Part shown: positions 52,701 through 61,604 of the stretch, one piece after another
How the letters are laid out: each line of letters begins with the position of its first letter
Position numbering within the stretch: position 1 is the stretch's first letter
Assembly: GCF_000002875.2 (NCBI RefSeq)
Contig: NC_009397.2
Coordinates: 64,501-128,500, forward strand
Reading direction: 5' to 3'
Length of the DNA stretch: 64,000 bases
Origin: Leishmania infantum JPCM5
Taxonomy: Eukaryota > Euglenozoa > Kinetoplastea > Trypanosomatida > Trypanosomatidae
Translations under genes and position numbers: made by a program
The notes under the pieces: generated by a model
Told to the model about the DNA's origin: nothing
The model's database searches: none
The model's input: only the letters and a program-made list of their open reading frames with translations

Positions 52701-55435
52701 GGGGAATGCAGATGCTGTTCGCGTGTCTGCAGGGGCTGCACGACCGTCGGCTCATCCGATCAGCGCAGGGCGTCACCAACAGCTTCCTCTCCCCTGAGGC
52801 ATGCGACGACGTTGCCTACACGCTAGAACCGCAGTGCACTGTGGATGGCTACACGCACTACTTCATGTCCGCCCCACCCACCGCCGCCGCGTCGCTGTAC
52901 GCGTGCATGCGCTACTGGATTCCGTTCTGGAGCGCGATAGGGCGGCCGTCGCGCAGGCTCTCATCGCAGCTCCTGGAACTGGAGTCGAATGCTACGGTGG
53001 CGCAGGTGGTGGCGCTCTCTAAGGTGTTGCGACAGGACCCCAGCATTTTGGCAGCGCAACTCTACAAAAGCGGTGGGCTACCACTGGAGTCGCGGCGCAG
53101 CACCAGCCTCGGCGACGTCGCCGCTGGCACAACGAGACGTGGAGCAGAGCTGCGAGGCGTATCTGGCCGACGCAGCATCTTTTCCTCTGCCTCTCTGTTT
53201 GTACGCGAGCGTCACGGCCGTGCGGATGACGGAAACAGCACTTGTCCGACGGCGACGACGACAGCCAGCGGCCGTCACGTTGCGCGACAGCGTCCCCGCA
53301 AGGCGCCCCGTACGGAGATCAGCGGCCCCACCGTTGCTGAGGCACTGGATTCCGCATTCCACCACTTTGCGCCTCTTAAGCGCGTAGAGGAGGTGATCCG
53401 CCTTGTGCTGCGCGGCCGCAGCGTGCACCTCTCGCACCACCCACTCTTCTGTGTGCCAGCGACGCTGCCAGCAGTGCTGGTGCGGCGGCACGGAGGCGCG
53501 GAGGCCAGCAACACGCTTCTCTGTCCCGCCAGCGGCGGCGGCTGCGGAGGCGCGGCGACCCCTACGGAATTCAGTCTGGCGAACGCTGGGCAGGGAGGCG
53601 GTGCGTACAATCGGCTGGTGAGCACGTCGACGATGCACATGGCAGTACTCGCAGAGACGCTGCGCGCTGTGCGGAACTCGAACGCTACCCATAGAGCCCC
53701 CCAGGTGCGGCACCCCTCGTCCATAGAGACGCTTCGAGAAGAGGTGGAAAGCGTGTACGCACCACGGGCGGCGGCTTCTACCGCTGCTGCTGCCACCACC
53801 GATGTCGCACCCGCGCAATCATGCGCTGCCTCGGCGCCTCTCTCACCACCTTTAGTCTCGCTGCGTCTGTCTCCGCATACGTCAGAGACATGCTTGTCTT
53901 CTCCGGCGTCGTCGTCGTTGCTGCAGCTGGAGGGCGGCTTTGAGGTGGTCGCCGATATGCTGCGCATGATTGTCTTCTGTGACCAGGCCCACTACCGCGC
54001 CAGCGTCGCGCGGTCCCTCTTGACGGCACTGAACGCACCCTGGCTGGTGTCGCGTGCGCGCGCATTCCTGCAGCGACTGCCGGTGTTTCGCCGGGCGCGG
54101 CAGCAGAACATCCGCGTGCCGCAGTTGTCGCTCGCGCAGAGCCCGTATGTTTTACCGCTCAACGCACTGCGCACCGCACCACGCCCGTGCGCAAATATGG
54201 CTGTGCTGCACCAGTGGGCGCAGGAGGCGGACGCGGTGGGTGGGGCGGTCGCTGGAGGTCGCGAGAGCCCCGTGATGCTGTGGGCGCATGCGGAGATGAA
54301 CTCGCTCCTCGCATTGGGTGCGCAGGAGTCTTTGCAGCGCACGCCGCCACCGGCGCTGGAGCTCCTTCATCAGCCCTCGATGGATCAAGCTCACATGTCG
54401 ATGGCGATGAACGCGGTGCGGGAGAAGATGACGCGGCTGCCTTTGCCGCAGTTGGCGTGGCCGGCAGAGGCTGTCGCATGCGAGGGGTTCCTGCGGCGGC
54501 AGCGCCCTGACGGCGCAGAGGGAACCGAGATCGGCGAGACAGATGTGGTCATCGACACCGTCGCGGCACGACGTGATGGCCAGCATCGCAAACGGAAGCG
54601 CTCGTCCCTAGTGCGGGGTGGCAACGAAGAATCCAGCGGTGAGGAAGACAAAGACAACAGCAGCGAGAGCAGCGACGACGACGGGGACAGCGTTGCGGTG
54701 ACCCGCGCAGAAGAGGAAGCTGCCCGTCAGCTGTACCCGGCCCGCACTATCCGCAACTATGGCGACCCGCCGTACTTACAGGATCTTCCGATCGACGGCC
54801 CTCCAACCGCGGCGGAGCAGCGCGCTGTCGAGGCGTGCCGCGAGGAGCTCAGCAGCGGTGCATTCGCATCGTTTTCGCCTCTTCGTCAGCACCATGACAG
54901 CAGCCGCAGCCGTGATGGGTGTAGTCTGATACCGTACCCTAGCATCTTTCACCACGTGGACGGCAGTTGGCACTCGTACATGTGGCATCTCGTGGTGCAC
55001 ACTGTCTACCGCTACATCTTGCGTGTGCCGGGTATTCGCCACGTGGATCTGGAGGGGCGAGTGTTGGCGAGTGGTGTGGTGAGCCAGCGGGCGCTGTGGG
55101 CGGTGCTGCAGTTTTTGATTGACCACCAGCTTTTGCTGTGCCTCGAGGAGGAACTCGCGCAGCCCCTCTGCACCCCGGGCGGCGGTGTGCTCGGCGACCC
55201 GCCACGGCTGCGCAGTCCATTTCAGCTGCGCAAGCGTTCTCGGCCTGACGCCGCGCCGTCGTTGCCGTCGTCCCTGTCAGCACCAGTTGGCGAGCGCGAC
55301 ATTCCATACCGGCGGAGGGATGACGATGCCTGGCTAGGCTGCATTCGAGGCAGCTGCTGCTATCATCCTACCATACCGTTAGAAGGGCTGCGCCTCGCCA
55401 TGTCCCCGCGTCTGCTCGACCCGCTGTCCCCGTAA
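49760..55435 (+). CDS. Large winged-helix-rich nuclear protein, possibly a TFIIIC largest-subunit (tau138/GTF3C1) homologue
   Basis: 1891 aa from the ATG at 49760. It alternates helical winged-helix-like segments with acidic or Ala/Ser-rich linkers. Candidate domains are ITNEKLEMVSSFIAENAVLG (about 190), LQLVRQLVQESPERRLLMQD (about 370), a KALGGFLERYAKTRGTLV block (about 630), and a C-terminal helix set VYRYILRVPGIRHVDLEGRV (about 1750) then WAVLQFLIDHQLLL. Repeated winged helices, a Glu/Asp/Ser tract (about 1620) and a C-terminal segment with PGI and a two-helix repeat are the layout of tau138/GTF3C1. That protein binds the B-box of tRNA genes for polymerase III. I see no diagnostic motif, so treat this as a hypothesis. 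The stop codon lies only 97 bp before retroelement copy B. Confidence 0.4.
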   Translation: MFEGCLQLCLEFIGAQAPKDGCSSAQLSEFICEDIVPYQGWAANDTLRDTIVRLLLTTHVSEFDVHAAGARDDGATSGAQRADAASSSPGSCGGRDRGKVAPAPAPNASNGNQQRRRISADEAIALLDLGRIAWAERGEVGVCDPCGMPGRQESQSCALPRRDGDRRKLLFFTPSHALRERVMGFSITNEKLEMVSSFIAENAVLGWDRLPSTPEFKARYKNHLVGSGLKWLRRVHKVAPVYMYHEPSREVIYRFFPHFALPLTEREKKRQPTWAVEDGSGSRAEASSLGDGRVPSSSREEEQLYGEWGRTSGSDGGVVLSSTASAASAPSLQQRRTCRLYYPLDHYYARKRRLEAAFPSVTFDLQLVRQLVQESPERRLLMQDAVHAILAAHGLFLTRWEDFSRTERMHLRRLMSLAGLSIVVASISLRGHLRELRLVIPSEDLVRQVSAASTSASSSAPVRPRARFRTGGYDVEEGEETRDLYPSGSERDDNDAEHGQDGDTNSRDEAALRRQLVAAHVILRADREPGRGGAAEELDLDHEGDEARYSAGDEDDDEQGVEAQSQAAAPLSHPSTRHQQAEAVAVLRVEPNQPLELQAAHEAERRPLSLTAAVPRVRFHMPYKQRSKALGGFLERYAKTRGTLVTRYLLLRHTKVLTLVYAPRLPTGSPAQGPCPVEATAATVVKREEQGDPHHSGEGVAVAKAAAAPLPLPRTLHFEPSDPRLPKGLSAYSVNTVLDVLVQAAPHYAASVPRLIQSIDVSTLNRRVLPFLRHLKYVHTTAVAQRGRKHVGLVVLVPAEGETRPSTLSDTAKQAVLDAEAAAADLARRVARQPVPPSAASGKSIPSDMVLQSLPAVAEGARRSTLGERLIEVHPAATKAVNRVMAVRNGYARSLVQRMSRLHLELWYQHYRYPTDGAAAGAGGVRVREMYTRMTLSTFVVVVGLPQADLGRLLGRTDDVCGWSTPLRDLPPSVYGWCVQRGMQMLFACLQGLHDRRLIRSAQGVTNSFLSPEACDDVAYTLEPQCTVDGYTHYFMSAPPTAAASLYACMRYWIPFWSAIGRPSRRLSSQLLELESNATVAQVVALSKVLRQDPSILAAQLYKSGGLPLESRRSTSLGDVAAGTTRRGAELRGVSGRRSIFSSASLFVRERHGRADDGNSTCPTATTTASGRHVARQRPRKAPRTEISGPTVAEALDSAFHHFAPLKRVEEVIRLVLRGRSVHLSHHPLFCVPATLPAVLVRRHGGAEASNTLLCPASGGGCGGAATPTEFSLANAGQGGGAYNRLVSTSTMHMAVLAETLRAVRNSNATHRAPQVRHPSSIETLREEVESVYAPRAAASTAAAATTDVAPAQSCAASAPLSPPLVSLRLSPHTSETCLSSPASSSLLQLEGGFEVVADMLRMIVFCDQAHYRASVARSLLTALNAPWLVSRARAFLQRLPVFRRARQQNIRVPQLSLAQSPYVLPLNALRTAPRPCANMAVLHQWAQEADAVGGAVAGGRESPVMLWAHAEMNSLLALGAQESLQRTPPPALELLHQPSMDQAHMSMAMNAVREKMTRLPLPQLAWPAEAVACEGFLRRQRPDGAEGTEIGETDVVIDTVAARRDGQHRKRKRSSLVRGGNEESSGEEDKDNSSESSDDDGDSVAVTRAEEEAARQLYPARTIRNYGDPPYLQDLPIDGPPTAAEQRAVEACREELSSGAFASFSPLRQHHDSSRSRDGCSLIPYPSIFHHVDGSWHSYMWHLVVHTVYRYILRVPGIRHVDLEGRVLASGVVSQRALWAVLQFLIDHQLLLCLEEELAQPLCTPGGGVLGDPPRLRSPFQLRKRSRPDAAPSLPSSLSAPVGERDIPYRRRDDDAWLGCIRGSCCYHPTIPLEGLRLAMSPRLLDPLSP

Positions 55436-55532
55436 AATGTTTTCTGCTTCACATAGAATTCGATGGTGTCACAATCAGAGCGTGACGCGACCGGCCGCCG
55501 ATCCCGCGGCATGGGGAGGAGGAGCTCACTGG
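55436..55532. other. Short stretch between the TFIIIC-like stop codon and the retroelement repeat
   Basis: 97 bp with no gene. The 3' UTR of the upstream gene must therefore run into, or end just before, the inserted repeat. Confidence 0.6.
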
Positions 55533-57663
55533 TCCCTTTCCGAAGCCGCAAAGACCCGATGATAGTCCCACGTCCTGCCGCCCTGTGGCGCTGGCCACCG
55601 ATATCCGCAAGCTGCTTGGGCACATGATCCTGCGACGGCTTGGCGGCCATGTTGCAGACAGACTGCAACCACACCGCCACGGCTTCCGTCCCCACCGCTC
55701 CACCGTAGGTCTCCCCGGGCTTGCCCCTCCACAAAGCAGCCCGGCACCAGGCAGACACCAAGACATGCGCAGCGTTTGTGAGCTCTATGCCTGCACGCGT
55801 GGCTCGGCAGGTCGCGGCGCTACCATTGCGGCGCTAAGGAGGTACTGTGTAGACCCGCGCCGCGCCCGCTGAGCCAACGGGCTCTCAGACGGTGGTTGCG
55901 CCCGCGGCCGCTTCCAGAAGAGGCCCGGGCTTGCATGCGTTGCTCCACAGGGGTCTGCCCAGGGCCCTCTTCCCCCCACCTCTATGGCGGGCTCGCTGGG
56001 TGCGGGGGGTGGGGGAACAGTGCACCCGGGCTGCGCCACGCCTTCTTAGCTGATACGCTCGCGCCCCCGCGCCCTCCGCGGACAAGGGCGTCGCGCCGGC
56101 CGCGCTGCCATACGCCCTCTGGGGGCGGGGCGCTTAGTGGGGCTCTGGGTGCCCCCCAAAAAAGGATGTGCACCCGCCTTGGCGCGCGGCGCCGCAACCA
56201 ACCGCAACTCCCCGCCGCACCAACGCGCTTGGAAAAGGGTCGCTGCCCTCGCCTTCCGGGCCTGGGCTTTTGCCAAGTGCGCGGCATTGGCCACGGCGTC
56301 GCCGCGGCTATGGGGGGGGTGGCCGCGGCTCGTCTTGGCGGGGCGGGGGCGGGGCCCGCCGAAGGACCCGCCCCGGTTCCCCCAGGTGGCGCTGCTCGAA
56401 CCAAGGCTGCTCTATGGCGCCGGCGCGTGGACGAACGGAGCTCGCCGAAACTGCTGGGGGGCCTTTGGGGGCTTTCACGCGAACGCGGCCGCAGTCATCG
56501 CGGGCACCCCCCCCCCTCGCGACACGCAGGCAACGGGAATCCAACGAGAGAGGCGGGGGCACACTGTCCCTCGACAACGTGGCGCTGCTGCGCCGCATCC
56601 GCCTGCATCCCCCCGCGCCGACGCGAGGAGGCCACCTTGCATATTCGATGCGGTGTGTGTGTGTGTGTGTGTGTGCGTCGGATGGCGGTGTGGCCACGGC
56701 GCGTCGGCAGTTCTCGAGCGGCTATACCGGCGTGGGCCCTTTCGGGGCACCGCACGCACACGCATCGCCCATGCGCAGCGTTCGCGTGTGGTCTCGCATC
56801 TCTCTCCCTCGCGGGCTGTGTGCGGACACTCCCGTCGAGGATAAAGCAGCGGCATGCAGGCAGCGACCCTCTCGCCTCGCGAAGCGCCCATGCTCGCTGT
56901 GGGAGGATGGCGCGGTACAGACAGGCATCCTGCCAGGAGCGGCCGCGACGCCTTATTGCAACAGTATGCCCGCAGGCGCGGCAGCGGCAGGCCGCGGCCA
57001 GCTTGCTCGCAGTTGTCGCACTGAGTGTCAAGCAGTGGGTCTGGAGCTTGAGCTGCAACGGCGACAGCTCGATGAGCTCAGGCGCGAAAAGCTAATGGCC
57101 GTTGCTGCTCCGGACTCGGTCTTTCTCCCCATGGCGCTCGGCGCGGGCCCTAAAACGGCGGGGGTGAGGTGTTGCGGCGTGTTGGGGTGCAGATGCCGGC
57201 GCTGCTAGCCCGTCGCGTGCACCTCTCATTTCCGTTTGCCTTTGGCCGTTGAGGATGAGAGCACCGTGGCGAAGCTGACGAGCTTGCAAAATCGGCAACG
57301 CCAGAGGCGCCGACGCCAGCTGCACGGATCGCGGGCCTGGTCTCCGGTCGCAGATGCCAGGCCGACATCCCCCTTCATCCGCACGGCAGACGCCTGCCGC
57401 CTCCGCCCTCGAGCGCAGGACCCTGGACGCGGCCCGCTGGGATCAAGACATGCAGTGCAGCCAGGTCCGTGCGGAGTCCGCCGCGCAGCGCGTACCCGAC
57501 GAGGAGGCGAGGAAGGGCAGGAAGAGCTTGATAGGCGCATGACCCGATTCGGTGGCAGGACGGCTTGTCCCATGACGGCCAGGCGTTAGCGGCAGTGCCG
57601 CGGCGGCAGGCGATCGGTGGCTGTGTGGTTGTGCATGCGTATCCGTTTGCTGGCTTGTTCGCG
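55533..57663 (+). mobile_element. Degenerate ingi/DIRE-type non-LTR retroelement, inverted-repeat copy B
   Basis: Reverse complement of copy A (18888-21005) over its whole length, with only scattered substitutions and small indels such as a longer GT run near 56655-56675. It carries the same broken reverse-transcriptase blocks, here on the plus strand (TSCRPVAL, HGFRPHRSTV, then PQGS-like and thumb-like fragments in other frames). Both copies are truncated at exactly the same base (…TCCCTTTCCGAAG…). Copy A is preceded by different sequence, so one is a duplicate of the other rather than an independent insertion. The element reads outward, away from the bracketed 34.5-kb block. No functional protein. 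Confidence 0.75.
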
Positions 57664-58903
57664 TGTGCTAGGAGAATCGAAAAGGAAGCTGATGGGGTAA
57701 CTGAACTTTTTATTCCCGTCAGTCCAGGTGAAGGAGCGAGGCGTCGATGGAGTGAGAAGCGGAATAGAGGGAATCGGTGTTGTTGCTGTTTGTCTTGCCG
57801 TGGCCCTTCGGGGCGGGGTTAGGATGCCTTGAGGCGGGCTGTGTGCCAGAGGACCCCGAAGAGCGAAGGAAATGCGTTAGTGAATGAGAGTCCGAGGGTG
57901 CAAGGCGGTACTTTGAAAATGCGGAGGTGATACTGTGAGTGAAGAGGTTTTTTGGAGATGGGTGTTCGCCGTTTATTATTCGATGAGCTGAAATTAGCGT
58001 CAGGGGGGGGGTATAAAATTCTTCCGCAGTGTTTGGATGCCCCTCAGAAAGCTGCCCTGCGGTGTCGGGGGGGGGGGGGCGGTTGAGAAGAGGCGCGCGC
58101 GTGGCTTCGTACGTTTGAAAGTGTGAGGATGGGATGTCGAGGAGAAAGGCTGGGGCTGGCGCTGCCGCATCGACTCCGATGAGATGGGTAAGAGCGAGAA
58201 CTGTCGTAAGGACGTGCAGGGATGGTAAGCGCACACTCACCAGAGAACAATCACGCAACTGCGCGAGAAGTACTGTGCTGACGGGTGGACCGATGACCGT
58301 GCAGTTTTCGCTGCAGAGGCGAGTTTGGGCAGGTCAAGAGGGCTGTTCGTAGAGTCCGAGATGTGCATGGTACCATCTCAAATACAAGTGGCCGCGTTTT
58401 ACAGCACCACCAACCTCGATGTTTTGCTTTTTTTTTCGTTTCAGCTGTGAATCTGGGGATGGTCTGGCGACGAGTGCAATCAGCATCTATTAGAAGCAGC
58501 TGCAAGACAATCGGGGAAATTTCCTTGTTATATATATATATATATATTTGTGGCACGCTAGTGTCAGAACAAGCGGTCTTGAGGTTTTTTTTGGATATGG
58601 AGCGCTATTTTGGTCACGTCTGAGTAGCAAAACAACAAAAGTCAAGATTTCTGTAAGGCGAAGAAACACGTTTAGTTGGAAAATTCTTCCTACAGTCGAA
58701 ATAAAAGGCCTACTTGATGCGCTGCGTGAGTCGCATTCGCCCTTCCTCATAAAAATTTTCTCCTGAAACTGAATTTTTCATGAAAAATATATATGGATGC
58801 TTGGTTTACCAGGCCTTTGAGTTTCATCATCATTGCTTCTCTCCATACACCTTTAAAACCCTTTTTCCCCACCACCTCGACTCTTAGCTTCTTTTACAGA
58901 GCC
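57664..58903. other. Spacer between retroelement copy B and the C2 gene
   Basis: No supportable gene. Composition changes from GC-rich to AT-rich within the first few hundred bases. It has a run of 13 G (58067-58079), a TA dinucleotide repeat (58531-58547) and a pyrimidine-rich leader ending in the C2 gene splice signal. Confidence 0.6.
58850..58899 (+). promoter_or_regulatory. Predicted trans-splice signal of the C2-domain gene
   Basis: T/C-rich tract ending in CTTTTACAG (AG at 58898-58899), four bases before the ATG at 58904. It supports that start over the longer open frame. Confidence 0.6.
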
Positions 58904-60397
58904 ATGGTTTCTGGGCTTGTTGAGCTCGAAATATTGAGGGGTAAAAACTACCCTCAGACGGAAGACGATCCGAATCCCTGCACGACCCAGGTGACAGTAT
59001 TAGTAGCTGACGCATTATCAGGCGCCGCTCTCTCTCCTGCGCAGTTGTCATCTATTCAGCAAAACTCGAATGCCCCATTTTACAACGACACACTGAATTT
59101 CAGGGTGGAGGACGCATCTGAAGATGTTTGTCTTTCCATTACAGTGAGTGAACACTCTCGTCGAAAAATGCCGTTTGTTCTTTTTTATGGCAAGCAGATT
59201 ATTGGCCTTTCCAAGCTAAAAGCAAAGCAGCGATTTGTGATTCCTCTGTTCTCGGAGGAAGAGGGTATTCAACAAGTCGAAATCGGCGCAGACACGCTGG
59301 ACCTTGAAAGCAGCGGAGGAGCACCATTCTTGAGCGCACGTGTCCAGTTTACAAAAGATAAAATTTTTGACAAGACCGATCCGTATTCCGATGTGGATGT
59401 ATCAGGCAAGGGCTTATCCTTCGACGGCAAGAATCAACTGGTTCCCGAAGGGACCCAGTACGTATGGCTGAGGCTGAAAAGCGACAAAAAATGGACGAAC
59501 TCTTTTCAATATGAGCTCTCCGTTGCTTGGCGTTCTCGTGCTCCACTCGAAACGGAGGCTCAGGGCAACATAAAGTCGCGGAAAGGCATTACTGGAGGCA
59601 TGACTACAATTTCTGCAGAACCGGACTCGACACGGACACTGGGCGACATCATCATCAAAAAATGGTGTTGCCGCCGCACGCACCAGGTACTCACTCGAGT
59701 TTGCATTACTGCAGAGAAGTATGGAAATAAAGTCACAGATCTCACATTCACTCCAAAGGAGGAGGTGGAGTTTCGCACCAACAAAAAGGAGCGCTGTGTT
59801 TTTCTCGAGCAAATTTGCAAAAAGAGACTGGAAGACGCTTGTAGCAACTGTCTTCGAGAGTGGCTCAACAGGTTATGGATTCTTTTTGTTACCGGTGTCG
59901 ACAGCGATCCTGCAGGACCGAGAGCTTTAAGCTACGAGGTGCGAAAGGCTGTCCATGATGCACAATTCACAGAAGCAGATGCCATTATCCTGCAAGCGTG
60001 CCTTTTGTTTTCCTTTATTCCGTCTCTCAAGTACGAAGTGTGTCAAGCCCTTTCCGAGTCTGATTATCAAGCCGCTCAGCCGGAAAAAAAGATAGAGGTG
60101 AGCACTTTGGAATCACCCCAGCGTCGTGTAACACCTTCACAGGAGACGTTCACTCATGTTTTTATTTCGTTTGTCGGCTCACTTCTTGACACGCTAACCG
60201 AGGCGGAGATCGCTAAGGCCGCAGCTGAGTTTAAGCCTGCTATATGGGATGCACAGCAGCGCATTGCCAAAGGCGCAAAAAGCACAATCGGTTCTTGCAG
60301 AAAGAAATACGAAGGGTCCATTTTCAAAGGCAGTGGTATTCATATCGATCACTTGGACAAGCTCGGACGTCGCAAGCAAGTGCCGAAATTTGTTTGA
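58904..60397 (+). CDS. C2-domain protein of unknown function
   Basis: 497 aa from the ATG at 58904. Residues 1-130 look like a C2 beta-sandwich: MVSGLVELEILRGKNYPQTE at the first strand/loop 1, PFYNDTLNFRVED (typical N/D-x-x-F strand) and LSITVSEHSRRKMPFVL with a glycine-containing strand IIGLSKL. Only part of the usual five calcium-binding Asp set is obvious, so it may not bind calcium. Residues 130-300 are beta-rich, and the C-terminal half is helical, ending in a Lys/Arg-rich tail. No signal peptide or membrane segment. C2 domains usually direct proteins to phospholipid membranes. I do not recognise a specific family. Confidence 0.6.
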   Translation: MVSGLVELEILRGKNYPQTEDDPNPCTTQVTVLVADALSGAALSPAQLSSIQQNSNAPFYNDTLNFRVEDASEDVCLSITVSEHSRRKMPFVLFYGKQIIGLSKLKAKQRFVIPLFSEEEGIQQVEIGADTLDLESSGGAPFLSARVQFTKDKIFDKTDPYSDVDVSGKGLSFDGKNQLVPEGTQYVWLRLKSDKKWTNSFQYELSVAWRSRAPLETEAQGNIKSRKGITGGMTTISAEPDSTRTLGDIIIKKWCCRRTHQVLTRVCITAEKYGNKVTDLTFTPKEEVEFRTNKKERCVFLEQICKKRLEDACSNCLREWLNRLWILFVTGVDSDPAGPRALSYEVRKAVHDAQFTEADAIILQACLLFSFIPSLKYEVCQALSESDYQAAQPEKKIEVSTLESPQRRVTPSQETFTHVFISFVGSLLDTLTEAEIAKAAAEFKPAIWDAQQRIAKGAKSTIGSCRKKYEGSIFKGSGIHIDHLDKLGRRKQVPKFV

Positions 60398-61604
60398 CGA
60401 AGGATTGTGCTTATCACACCGAGAATCTCTTGGGCCTGAAAACACTTTCTCTCCACTTTTTCTTTTAACGCGGCGCATGTACAATACCGAAAAGAAAAAA
60501 AATACGATCTTTATTTGTCGCGCTTTCAAGATTTGACACCAAGGAAAAAACGATATAGTAAGTGTAGCGTGATAAACTGTGCACACAAACAGAAAAAATA
60601 CTTTCCTGTCTTGACGTGGGTTACCAGGTCGAAAAAAAAAATAAAGCAACTCTCTTGCATGTGCAATCATCTTTTTTTTTCCAGTTCCAAGTATCTTGTT
60701 TTTATTTGGCTTTCTGTTGCTACCATATTTCTCTGATGATGCGGTCCACCTAAAACCGCGGCATCAGGGTCTAGTACTCACTCTGTGGGGAAGCGGATAT
60801 CGTACAGACTGCCCTCGGGTACGACTGGCGGACTCGTGGTTTCAGCGGACAGGTCTGGGCCGGTTCTGAGCCGAAGAGGCTTGCGGTCATGATCATGTTT
60901 GTAGTAGCTCACTACGAATCGCGTCTTCGATTCAACAAGTATGCGCATCGAACCACAGCCTCTCTGCTTCTGCTGCGTTGCGGTGATGCTGAGCTTAGTT
61001 CTGGACTTAGGCTCCGCTGCATGTAGCGAAATTTCAGTGGATTGAGCGGCGCCAAACAGTATTGGTTGGTTCGGCTCCTTGACATAACCGTGGCACAACA
61101 GAGGTGGATGAGCTGTGGCTGCATGCGTCTATTTGTTAACTTGTTTGTGGCATCATGATACGTTGAAGAAAAGCCAACTTGCTGCCATCTTTTTTCCGCT
61201 AACCAATGCTTCGATGTAGCTCGATTTTCTCAATCCTCAAAGGAAGACAAAGTTATGAGATCATCATAACGCGATCTCAGCGAAAAAGGAAAGTAAAAGG
61301 GGGCCGGAATAATCAAAGGCGTCGAATTTCGGAATATGGGCGAAAACGCCGACCGCAGCACTCTATCTTCTCATTTCATTACCGCCGTTAGAGCAAGCAG
61401 CCTCAATTTGTTTTGAAAGCTGCCGGCTACTGCTTATTCATGGTTTTACTGCCACCTCACCCTCTCCGACTCTCACGTCTTTCTTCCCTTTAATGAAAGC
61501 CATACAGGAATCTGCTCTATGCAAGAACAGTAAATACTTATCCTGCGCGTTTGTGCAATTCTTTCGTCTTTTTCCCCTTCCTGTCAACGTTCATGCGTTG
61601 AGCA
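60398..61604. other. AT-rich spacer between the C2 gene and the membrane protein gene
   Basis: C2 gene 3' UTR and the leader of the next gene. The start of a SIDER-like element is visible at about 60761-60800. The 60400-60720 part has numerous A and T runs. CT-rich sequence at 61440-61500 and 61560-61582 leads to an AG at 61601-61602. No gene seen. Confidence 0.55.
60761..60800 (+). repeat. SIDER-like 5' fragment
   Basis: ATCAGGGTCTAGTACTCACT followed by CTGTGGGGAAGC matches the beginning of the 29255-29745 element (ATCAGAGTCCGGTACCCCC, ACTCTGTGGAGAAGCC). I could not follow the match beyond about 40 bases. It may extend further in diverged form. Confidence 0.4.

Noticed and set aside
57719..58258. 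Minus-strand open frame of 179 codons with a hydrophobic start
   Set aside because: It depends on a G homopolymer for its Pro run, opposes the gene array, has no splice signal and no recognisable domain.
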